Source of the DNA: Bathynomus jamesi
Taxonomy: Eukaryota > Arthropoda > Malacostraca > Isopoda > Cirolanidae
DNA: 64,000 nucleotides
NCBI GenBank assembly: GCA_023014485.1
Contig: JAJOZX010000920.1
Span: 751,001 to 815,000, forward strand
Reading direction: 5' to 3'
Part shown: one piece after another, positions 55,056 through 64,000 of the stretch
How positions within the stretch are numbered: position 1 is the first letter of the stretch
How the letters are laid out: each line of letters starts with the position of its first letter
Program-made: the position numbers and the translations under genes
The notes under the pieces: generated by a model
The model's input: only the letters and a program-made list of their open reading frames with translations
The model's database searches: none
What the model was told of the DNA's origin: nothing

Positions 55056-57295
55056 CACTGAAACAAAAATTTGGAAATTTTCTGTTTATCTATTTTTTTT
55101 TCATTTTAGTGTTTTTTTATGAATTTGGGTAAATACTGATTATGAAAATGATATTGGTTTCTTTGTTGCATCCTTTGATTTTTCACAAAACCAAAACTTA
55201 TGCTATATTTTAATTTATTATGAAAGTTTTAGTATGATAAACAAAGAAAAACCATCCCTTTATCAAATTAAGTCAATACATCATCTTAGAACAGAAATTA
55301 TTTAATTAAAACAGCATGTCTCGTGTATTAGGACATATTATTTGGGTCATTTAGAAATTATTTTTTGATCGGCTTTTTCTTTTGTGATCACTATCATATT
55401 ACTTCGAAGCAAACACCAGATGTAGTCACCCATCATGGCTGCATCCCACCTTTCTTGATATCTCTTCTCCATAGTTTGAATATTCTGATGGAACTGCTCA
55501 CCATGTTCTTCGCTCACGTCACCTAAATTTGCTCTGAAGAAGTCCAAGTGAGAATGTAAATAGTGAAGCTTCACTGACATTTTACAGCCCAGTCTTTAAA
55601 AATTTTCAATAAAATTTATAACAAGCCCTTTGTAGTTTTCACTTTTGGTATTTCCCAGAAACCCATGTACTACAAGCCGAAATGCTTGCCATACATTCTT
55701 TTCAACAGCATTCATTTTGTCTTCTAACGCTTTGCTTGCCAGCATCTGCTTTACTTGTGGTCCAACAAATATCCATCCTTTGACTTTGGCTTCAGACAGT
55801 TTTGAGAACATTGATCGTATATGTTGAAAAGCATCACCATGAGTATCCAAGGCTTTCACAAATTGTTTCACAAGCCCTAGTTTAATATGTAAAGGTGGCA
55901 GCAAGACCTTGTCTGTTTGAACAAAAGCATTGTTTATGGCATTCTGAATACCAGGGTTTAAATGTTCTCTGGTAGGCCATTCTCTTCTCACACAGTGCTG
56001 GCCTGCCTGTTGCCCTGCTGTCCCATAAACGAAGGAGGCATAAAAACTTTGTATATCCACCTTGCAGTCCAAATAGGAAACTCAGCATTTTAAAGTCTCC
56101 ATAGACATCCCATTTGTATATTTCATAGTTGATCTTCTCCAGTAAATGCTTTACATTTTCATAGTCTTCTTTTAGGTGAAGTGAATGAGCTACAGGAATG
56201 GATGCATATTTATTGCCATTGTGTAGCAAAACAGCCTTCAAACTTCTTGTTGAAGAGTCTATGAACAGTCGCCACTCTGTTGGATTTAGTTCTACACACA
56301 TTTCCTCGAACTGCGTAAAAAGATGCAAAAGTCGGATGCCTTTTCCTGTAGCTTGAAGCCTTGCAGCTATTACCTAATAAATTCAATTCTTGAAGACGTG
56401 ATGTTAACAGCTCTGCATTGGATTTAGTAAGACCTAGGTCTCTTACTAAGTCATCTAATTCTTGTTGATTTGGGAAGCGTGAAAACTTGCTTGATGATGC
56501 TCCTTTGAAGTCAACCTCGTCATCCTGGTCACTAGATGATTCCACCTCTGAAGTTACTTCTAAGGAAGGTGGATTGGGAATTGATAATTCTTCAATGTGT
56601 GGAAGTGGGGCAATGGAAGATGGTATGTTCGGGTATATTACATTTCTTCGATCTTTAGCTTTCTTGTACTTTGCAATGTCAACCATTCAAAAGTAGCATC
56701 ATCATGGTGGTTAGTGGGCTCTCTCCAAACTCGAGGAATTGCAAATGGCATAGACTCGCGACTACCACGTAACCATCCTTCCAATGTTGATTGGGAACTA
56801 CCACAGCAGAAGTGAAGTGCCCATGATTTGTCTTGTTCACCCATAGACATTCCAAGATAAGTTTTATATGTTAAGTAAAAATTAGTGCCAACAACAGTCT
56901 TGTGTTTGACCTGGTTTGGGCCACTGTAATATCCGCAAGCATAGCAAAATGAGTCTGAACAGAGCTTACAAGCCCTCGTGCTGGTGGCCGGTATATTCCA
57001 CCGCGGAAAATTCCACCACGGTAAATTCCACCAGGTAAATTCCACCAATGGTAAATTCCTCCACGATAAATTCCACCGCGGAAAATTCCCCCTATGGAAA
57101 ATTCCACCGCGGAAAATTCCCCCTGATTTCTTTTATTATTTAGTTTCAACTTTGAATATATCTATAAAATATATCTATAAAAAAAAATCTATAAAATATA
57201 ACTATAAAAAATATATCTATAAAATATAACTTTAAAAAATAATTTATAATATTCAACTTTGAATATATCTATAAAATATATCTATAAAAAAAAAG

Positions 57296-57587
57296 GGTCA
57301 ATCCCAGAATAGGCACCTGATGTACCTCAATCCCAGATGAAGCACCTGCGTTCAACCTCAATCCCAGAATAGGCACCTGGCAAGGAATTAAATAAAAAAA
57401 ACCTGATGGTTAGGTTAGGTTAGGTTAGAGTTGATTTTTTCAAATATTGATAAAAACAATGAAATTATATCTCTAAAAACTGTTTATATTTTTTTCTCCT
57501 CAATCCCAGATTAAGCACCTGTGTTTTGCCTCAATCCCAGATTAAGCACCTAAAAATGATTTCAGGTGCCTATTCTGGGATTGATCC
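57296..57587. mobile_element. Second foldback-like element nested in the first, about 292 bp
   Basis: Outer ends GGTCAATCCCAGAATAGGCA and, inverted, GGATCAATCCCAGAATAGGC. CTCAATCCCAGA...GCACCT units are repeated directly on the left (three) and inverted on the right. Poly(A)/(T)-rich flanks prevent calling a target duplication. Confidence 0.75.
57409..57428 (+). repeat. Interstitial TTAGG repeat, four units
   Basis: GGTTAGGTTAGGTTAGGTTAG is four perfect copies of TTAGG, the ancestral arthropod telomere repeat, inside the nested foldback element. Confidence 0.85.
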
Positions 57588-58263
57588 AAAAAAAATCTAT
57601 AAATATAACTATAAAAAATATATCTATAAAATATAACTATAAAAAATAATTTATAATAATAATTTAGTCAAATAAAAGTTGGCAAATGGCAACCCTGCAT
57701 GGTGAGTCTACATTTGACCTTGATTTCTTTTATTATTTAGTTTCAACTTTGAACCCTTAGACCATGGCTATATGTTTTTTATATATGTAATATTGTAATA
57801 TTCGTTGTATTCTTCTATTTGTACCCATATGAATAAAATATTTACATTTTACTTATTTAAATCATATTTTATTTTAAATAATTTGGGGTGGAATTTGCCT
57901 GGTGAAATTTACTTTGGTGGAATTTACCATTGGTGGAATTTACCTGGTGGAATTTACCGTGGTGGAATTTTCCGCGGTGGAATATACCTAGAACCCTAGT
58001 GCTAGCCATGAAAATCTGAAAAAATTCAATAAGAGTTAAAAATTATTATTAAAACATTGAAAATATACATACAGTAACAAAAGAAAAGTTGAGAAAACCT
58101 TCAGTATATTTAATATATGCAAATATCATGAAAATTCAAAATTTGTACTTCTATAAAAATCTAGTGACAGTAGAGAAAAACGAATGCCAAAATTAAATCA
58201 TCATACCTAAACAATCACAGAAACATTGAAAAATCAACATAAACAATTTTTTGTTACACTGTG

Positions 58264-59100
58264 TAATAAACAGTAAATAGATAGATAGGTAGATGTATGG
58301 AATGCAATTCCAATACATATCAGTCAGGTTTCATCATTAAATCTATTTCGCAAATCACTAAAAAAGCACTTCATTAGCTCCTACTGATATATAAGTTCAC
58401 TATTACCATTTTCACCATAGTAATCAATTTTATGGCAATTATTTAAAATATGCTGATTTCATTAATCACCTTTAATGTGGTTAATCTATGCTTTTTCTAT
58501 ATTTTTTTTTATTAAGCAGCATTTATGTTCTACTAAATATACAATAAATCACTTAATTTAAAATTATGTAACATTTTGTAAACTTTATGATAAGGATAAT
58601 GATAAGTTTTATTGGCAGGATATAAATCTCATAACATAGTACATACAATATGTTTGTCAATATAAAAGATAAATCAAACAATAATATATTTAAAAACAAA
58701 CAAACTAAAAATTATGACTTAAGGAGATAAACGTAAGACACGTCCTGAAACAAGTAATAATAATAATAATAATAACAATAAAAAAAACCCTTTCCACTGC
58801 TGAGACTACAAAAATGATGATGATGATAATGACAATAATGCTGTTAATTGGCAGGAGACAAATCCCCAACCTTAAAAAAAGAGGTACAGTATCCATGTAG
58901 GTAATCAACAATACAACCAATTAAACACTAACTTTAAAACCAAAACCAAAAAAAGGACCACGGTAATAAAGAAATAACAATGACACACGTAAGGAGACGA
59001 GAAATAATAATAATAGCAGTTTCATAAAAATAAAAAGTACATGTAATGGGATGGCTAATGCAGCAGTTAAGTGAAGCTATAGACACACACTTTCATACCA
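58264..59100. other. AT-rich interval with short microsatellites
   Basis: Short (AAT)n near 58757-58775 and (GAT)n near 58813-58830. No gene seen. Confidence 0.5.
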
Positions 59101-59104
59101 AGAA

Positions 59105-60652
59105 GTCCAGAGTCTAAAAAGACATAAAGCAGGATTGATGAATAGCTTGAATAAGTAGATTGTCTGAATTTTTAATTCTCCGCATTAAACTGTATTGGGC
59201 ACGTCTTGTTACCTCAGGGAGGCTCGGAACGTTGTGGTTAGTGAACATTTGAGAGGCTGAGCATCTTGGAGGTAACTTATGTAGCAGTCTATAGGAGCTG
59301 TTGTAAAGCAAACTGGGGGTTCTGCAGGAGCCTTTTTTATAATTAACCCAGAGTTGCTCCACACAAATATTAGGCAGAAAGTACGAAAAAGAGTGTCTTT
59401 GGCCTCGCTTGTACAGAACTTGAAGTTCCTTATAATCATGTTTGCCTTAGCATAGTAACTTCAATATTGTTTCCTTATGTCTGAGTCGTCACTCAAGAAG
59501 CTGGTGATTGTTTGACTCATATATTTAAATTCTTGTACCTGATTTATTGGTTCGTCTTTCATTTTGAAAATAATATTAGGTCTTTGGTTTGAGCCTTTGC
59601 GATAGAATTACATAACCTTCATTTCAATAACATTAAAATTAATGTCATGGTTCTGAGAATATGATTCACAAATTTTTATAAGACGATCCAGAACTTTCAC
59701 CGACGGGGTTATTATTTACAGTGCTGTGCCTGCTAACGCTGACGCTAACTACCATAAAATTTAGCGCCGCCAACACTAAACATTTCAACAGTTAGCGCTG
59801 CTAACGCTAACTCTAATTTTGTCGCTAATTTTTTCTGAAACCACCCCAATTTATATACTATGTTCTGCCTTCTGTAATTTACTTATATATATATATATTA
59901 GCACAGCCCTTGATGTAATTGGTTGCTAAGGTACAAAAATGTGACGTTATTGTCTACGAAACTGAAAACATTTTTATGTAAGGAGTCGAGTTCCTTTCGT
60001 ATATATTAATAGGGAAAACAAACCAAAGGAAGAATAAATTCTATTCAATTTATACGTCTATTTTTAATTCAAATACACACAATGAAACTCTAAGAAATGA
60101 TAAAATATTGACAAAGAGAGGAAACGATACCAAAACTTGTACAAGTGGTTTTGAAAAATTAGCGATTTTCTTTAAAAACTTAGCGCTGCTACCTGTTCCG
60201 CTAACAATTTTGAAAATTATCGGCGCTAACATTATCGCCAATAAAAAGTTAGCGGCGCTAATCCCAGCACTGTTTATTAACACCATACCAATACCATCCG
60301 TGTAAACCAAGTTATTTCCCCTCATGTCATCTATATAGCAATTACAGCATCCCCCTCTTGCCTCATTAAGAGAAGCAATTAATCCATCAATATATATATT
60401 AAACAGCAGAGGAGAGAGTAAGGAAACTTCTCTAACTCCACATGAGGAACCAAAATATTCGGACAATACATTTCCACATCTAACAGTAAAAGTTTGGTGT
60501 GTGTGTAGCATAATTTAATTACATTTAAAACATATGGTAGAACATTCCTGTTTTCCAATTTTTTAAATAGAATATTGTGATACACTCTATCGTATGTTTT
60601 TCTTATATCCAAAAAACAACTATAAATAGTTGAATTACTGACTATAATATAT
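59105..60652 (-). pseudogene. Non-LTR retrotransposon RT and C-terminus, broken
   Basis: Minus strand: YSCFLDIRKTYDRVYHNILF (RT fingers), GVREVSLLSPLLFNIYIDGL (motif B), NNLVYTDGIGMVLIN (a mutated YADD box), then after a hAT insertion VKVLDRLIKICESYSQNHDI and the C-terminal FVWSNSGLI/QLWVNYKKGSCRTPSLLY block. Several frameshifts. The 5' part is missing at the mariner insertion site. A different lineage from the jockey-like remnant at 62090-64000. Confidence 0.8.
59719..60272. mobile_element. hAT MITE with GCTAACGCT-rich ends, 554 bp
   Basis: Ends CAGTGCTGTGCCTGCTAACG and, inverted, CAGTGCTGGGATTAGCGCCG. Target duplication is weak (ATTATTTA/TTTATTAA, 6 of 8). Both subterminal zones are crowded with GCTAAC/GTTAGC hexamers. 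It splits the YADD region of the RT from its thumb. Confidence 0.75.
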
Positions 60653-60653
60653 A

Positions 60654-62064
60654 CCGGGTGCGGCAAAAATAACGCCCTTTTTAGTTTATTCTCTTTTATT
60701 GAAGGAAATAAATCAATTACAGCATTTTAAGAGAAATAATAAGGTTTTTAAGAAAAATACAGCATTTTAAGAAAAATAATAAGTACTTTCTCAGTAAAAA
60801 CTAAAAAATAACTGGAATTTAATTAATTTTGTGGTTGGCTCAATACACCTTAAAAAAATGTACTCTACATACATACATAGTATTTACTAACCTAATGATC
60901 ATGTTCAAAATGCTCCCCTTGGTGTTCAATACAACACTGAACCCTACCAGCAACACTTCTACAAACCTTTTGACACATTTCTACGTTAATTGTAGTAAAT
61001 TTTTCACGAATTGTTTGTCTTAATTCAGGAAGTGTTTTCGGTTTGACCTTGTAAACAAGATCTTTCAGTACACCCCACAAGAAAAAGTCAGGTGGTGTTA
61101 GGTCTGGCGATCGTGCTGGCCACTCAATTGCTCCACGTCGTCCTATCCACCTCCCTTCGAAATTTAAATTTAACCATTCCCTAACGAGTAACTCATAGTG
61201 GGGTGGCGCACCATCCTGTTGAAAGTAAATTCCATTCTGATTTCTAACTCTCGGCCAGAATTCAGTTTGCAGCATTTGTAAATAATTATCTTGATTAACA
61301 GTACTATCAAAGAATATCGGGCCTATTATTCCCATGGAAGAGATGGCTGCCCAAACTGTCACTCCTGGTAGGTCAACGTCTTTTTCCAAGATAACATGTG
61401 GGTTAACATCGCTCCAGTACACACAATTATGGCGATTGATATGCCAGTTCAATTTGAATGTTGCCTCATCTGACCACCATATCTTATCAAGAAAGGTCTC
61501 ATCTTCATTGACTTTATTCAGGAAATTTTCGCAAAACTCTAATCGTCTATCTGCATCTCCATCATGCAAGCTCTGTAACACGCGAGGGATGTAAGGCTTC
61601 ATCTTGTTCTTCTTTAAGAGTCTACGGACACTTCTGTCACTGATACCCAACTCTGTAGAAAGACGTCTACTGGATTTTTGAGGAGTGTGCAACAATGATT
61701 CTCTTAATTCATCGGACTTTTCTAAGGTTGTTGCTGAAACTGGCCTCCCTGATCTTGTGGCATCACTTACGCTTCCGGTTCGTTCAAATTTCCTAATTAG
61801 ACTTGTGATATTGCGGCTCTGCACTTGTCGAATGTTAAATTCTTCTGATAACAAACGAGCGGCTTTAGCTCCATTGTTATTGTTTTGGTAATAATGTTTA
61901 ACTGCTTTCACTCTTTGTTCTCTCGTCAATCGCAAGGCCATATTTATTCAGAATTTCTGTAAAAATAAAAGAAACAAAATGATACAATATAAAACTAAAA
62001 AATTATACTGTATAAAACTATAAAGATACAATTATTAAAAGGGCGTTACTTTTGCCGCACCCTG
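60654..62064 (-). mobile_element. DD41D mariner, lineage c, 1411 bp
   Basis: Ends CCGGGTGCGGCAAAAATAAC (left) and CAGGGTGCGGCAAAAGTAAC (right, inverted), about 28 bp with two or three mismatches. TA duplications at 60652-60653 and 62065-62066. It carries one full-length open transposase on the minus strand and sits between two non-LTR remnants. Confidence 0.94.
60892..61941 (-). CDS. Intact DD41D mariner transposase, 349 aa
   Basis: Cut-and-paste transposase acting at TA. The N-terminal paired helix-turn-helix (MALRLTREQRVKAVKHYYQN, ITSLIRKFERTGSVSD, GRP linker, LGISDRSVRRLLK) is followed by the catalytic core: D158 (WWSDEATF), D243 (FQQDGAPPHY) and D285 (SPDLTPPDFFLWG), with 41 residues between the last two. 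No stop or frameshift over 349 codons. The start codon lies 123 bp inside the right terminal repeat. The left inverted repeat has lost the canonical CAG start (CCG), which may reduce mobility. Confidence 0.95.
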   Translation of the reverse strand: MALRLTREQRVKAVKHYYQNNNNGAKAARLLSEEFNIRQVQSRNITSLIRKFERTGSVSDATRSGRPVSATTLEKSDELRESLLHTPQKSSRRLSTELGISDRSVRRLLKKNKMKPYIPRVLQSLHDGDADRRLEFCENFLNKVNEDETFLDKIWWSDEATFKLNWHINRHNCVYWSDVNPHVILEKDVDLPGVTVWAAISSMGIIGPIFFDSTVNQDNYLQMLQTEFWPRVRNQNGIYFQQDGAPPHYELLVREWLNLNFEGRWIGRRGAIEWPARSPDLTPPDFFLWGVLKDLVYKVKPKTLPELRQTIREKFTTINVEMCQKVCRSVAGRVQCCIEHQGEHFEHDH

Positions 62065-62089
62065 TATATATCTTTAAACCTTTCAAAGG

Positions 62090-64000
62090 TTCCGCGCGAT
62101 GATTCCTCATTTCACGAAGGTCAAGCTTGTCGCCACTCCTCTCGAGTTGCCCTGGTGAAGTAGTGAGTTGGTTTCTTGTATTCTCCACCTCACATAGCCA
62201 GGTACGCCCGGCTCATCGGGGATTGTTCTGAGCCAGGCGTCTAATCTTCTTTTGAAGATGTCCACTACAACACCATTCGTGTTCCTTAAGTCTTTAGGCA
62301 GCTGATTAAACAGTTTTGGTCCTCTCACAACAAAACTATTTTCTTTCAGGGTTAAGGATGTTCCCTGTCTACCTTTAATTTGGGAACACGACACAGTTTT
62401 CCTTTTCTACTTTCCACCGTTGTTTGGGAGTTACAGGGTTCAGAGTAAGATTAGGGACTAGTTTCTCCATTATTTTCCAAGTGTAAATAATGGTGTATCT
62501 CTCTTCTCCTTTCCAGTGAATATTGATTTATTTCGCATAACCTTTCCCAGTAATTTAGTTCTTTGCACCCCTTGATCTTGGCTGTGAAGCTTCTCTGAAT
62601 CCCTTCTAGTTGTCTAATGTCTTCTTTTTTCAATAGGGATGTTAGGATCGAGCAGTATTCCAATTTGGGTATGATCAGTGTTTTCGGTAGAGGAATCATT
62701 ATATTCCTATCCCTTCGTTTAAAGGTTCTCAGTATCTACCCAGTTATTCTCTTTGCTCTGTTTACTGCTATCTTAGTTTGTGTTTCAAATTTCGCATCAT
62801 CATTCATTACAACCCCTAAATCTTTTGCTTTAGGATTTCTCTGAATTTCCTGTCCATTTGGAGTATAATATTCCATGGATTTTAGGTCTTCTCTTTTTCC
62901 GTACCTCAAAAGCTGAAATTTCTTTGTTAAACTTCATATTGTTGTCTTCCGTCCACGTGTAGATTCTGTTCATGTCGGTTTGTAGAGATCCTATATCTTC
63001 TGGGTTTCTTATTTTTCTACTGATCTTTGTGTCATCCGAAAAGGATGTTACTGTGCTGTCTCTGGTACCGTCCTCATCTATGTCAGTTAGCATGATTATG
63101 AAGAGCAGTGGAGCTAATACTGTTCCTTGTAGTACTGAGCTGTGAACCTCTGATTCTGATGAAGATACTCCTTGTACTGTAACGACTTGCCGCCGCTCAC
63201 TAAGGATATTATATATCCAATTTCCCTACTTTTCCTGTTATTCCCATATATTTCAGTTTATGTATTCCATGGTTTATTCCATCGTCACACTTGTCGAACG
63301 CCTTGGCAAAATCTGTGTATATTACATCATAGTTTTCATTACTTTCCAGTGCATCAATAATGTTGTTGTAGTGTTCCATTAGTTGTGATAGGCATGATCT
63401 GCCTGACCGAACCCATGTTGGTTATCATTCAATTTTTTCTGAGTTTCCAAAAAGTCATAGATTTTCTGTCTAACTATTCTTTGAAATATTTTAGTGAGAC
63501 GAGATGTAAGCAACACTGGCCCATAGTTTTTGGCCTCGGATCGATCTCCTTCATATATTGGGACTATGTTCGCGCTCTTCAGGATGCCCGGTATTTCTCC
63601 CGTGTCTAGTGATCGTCTCCACATCCAATATAAGGGCTCAGCGATTGCATTCTTGCAGCTTTTGATCAGTGTGGCATTCCATTTATCCGGTCCTGTCGCT
63701 GAGTGTGTTTTTAGTTTCACTATAGCTTGTGTAATATCATCTGTCGTAAAGTCGAAGTCCGTTATACTTTCCCCTTGTAGTTCTTCTTCAAAGAACGCGT
63801 TTCTATCGCATATCAGTTTGTCAGTTTTTGGGATACTGAAAGATGATTCGTACTGAGCTTTTAATATTTCAGATACTTCTGTTAGGTCATCAGATAAAGC
63901 ACTGTTCTTGTTTTTCAGATGTCCGATAGTCGCATGGTTTTACGACTTCCTTTTTGCAAAATTATAGAAGTACTTTGAGTTAACCTTTATCGCTTCTATA
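62090..64000 (-). pseudogene. jockey-like non-LTR retrotransposon, 3' part, runs off the window
   Basis: Minus strand from the window edge: SATGPDKWNATLIKSCKN, ILKSANIVPIYEGDRSEAKN, TKIFQRIVRQKIYDFLETQK (RT fingers), an LQGTVLAPLLF-type block, SFSDDTKISRKIRNPEDIGS (FADD-type active site, with Ser for Ala), IYTWTEDNNMKFNKE, then IPKLEYCSILTSLLKKEDIR and the C-terminal RRLDAWLRTIPDEPGVPGYV. Frames shift several times, so it is dead. The endonuclease and any ORF1 would lie beyond 64000. The C-terminal PDEPGVPGY phrase recalls elements common in decapod crustaceans, from memory only. Confidence 0.85.

Larger units (their letters stand above)
56990..57988. mobile_element. Foldback-type element, 999 bp, subrepeated ends
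   Basis: The inverted repeats start GGTATATTCCACCGCGGAAA and run about 100 bp on each side as tandem 14-17-bp units of the form TTCCACCNNGGTAAA. Partly duplicated host codons (AGCACKAGGG, 10 bp or slightly more, with one or two mismatches) flank it, showing insertion into the transposase N-terminus. Long ends made of short direct repeats are the hallmark of foldback elements. No coding capacity. Confidence 0.82.
55347..58009 (-). pseudogene. CMC/Chapaev-like transposase, multiply broken
   Basis: MASTR (ATG 58009) is separated by the foldback insertion from TRACKLCSDSFCYACGYYSG. It is followed by GEQDKSWALHFCC and PRVWREPTNHHDDATF, then after frameshifts QELDDLVRDLGLTKSNAELL, EWRLFIDSSTRSLKAVLLHN, LLPPLHIKLGLVKQFVKALD, SVKLHYLHSHLDFFRANLGD and EHGEQFHQNIQTMEKRYQER. 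No intron at the VWREP position can be seen, unlike the copy at 41633. At least four frameshifts. Confidence 0.85.
55056..58263 (-). mobile_element. Degenerate CMC/Chapaev-like element, about 3.2 kb
   Basis: The left end CACTGAAACAAAAATTTGG follows ATAA (55052-55055). The right end, read outward, is approximately CACAGTGTAACAAAAAATTG. The minus-strand interior encodes a transposase homologous to that at 41633-43585. A 999-bp foldback element has landed at the N-terminus of the gene. No clean 4-bp duplication could be confirmed on the right. Confidence 0.7.

Noticed and set aside
56871..57149. Glycine/tryptophan-rich protein (GGIYRGGIYHWWNLPGG) on the minus strand and its twin at 57805
   Set aside because: Translation of the TTCCACC/GGTGGAA subrepeats of the foldback element.

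Overview
This is a transposon-packed stretch of an arthropod genome. AT-rich DNA, long (TA)n/(CA)n microsatellites, tRNA-derived SINEs, jockey-type non-LTR remnants, DD41D mariners, an arthropod-type DUF4789 secreted protein and a short TTAGG array together suggest an arthropod. The non-LTR types resemble ones I associate with crustaceans, possibly decapods, but the species cannot be fixed from this window. There are no prokaryotic features.

The dominant structure is a tandem repeat of about 23-25 kb. Copy A is about 482-23631 and copy B about 23948-48781, joined by about 316 bp of unrelated filler. The order inside each copy is: non-LTR RT remnant, Tc1 element carrying a hAT MITE, R1 repeat composite, DD41D mariner, hAT MITE, jockey RT remnant, DUF4789 gene (minus strand), palindromic mariner MITE, CMC transposase fragment, 46-bp repeats, and an old unclassified transposase pseudogene. 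The only convincing host gene is the DUF4789-type cysteine-rich secreted protein (11850-12704 and 37505-38359). It is open in both copies, while most transposase frames around it are broken.

The copies differ by mobile-element events. A alone has a 311-bp hAT MITE, a 1220-bp mariner with an intact transposase, a palindromic R1 unit and a palindromic Tc1. B alone has a FLYWCH-MULE with foldback-type ends, hAT elements of 480 and 202 bp, and a 3-kb CMC/Chapaev-like element. Two differences look like excision scars rather than empty sites: TA-CAG-TA in B opposite the Tc1 palindrome, and ATAA-T-ATAA in A opposite the CMC-like element. Two diverged haplotypes wrongly joined in assembly remain a real alternative to a tandem duplication.

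From 49 to 53.5 kb lies a cluster of palindromes: SINE head-to-head pairs, a two-3'-ended mariner and MITEs. From 55 to 58.3 kb a degenerate CMC-like element holds a foldback element that holds a second foldback. From 59 to 64 kb two non-LTR remnants flank an intact DD41D mariner (60654-62064). At least five mariner lineages of the DD41D/DUF4817-like kind are present, two with full-length open transposases.
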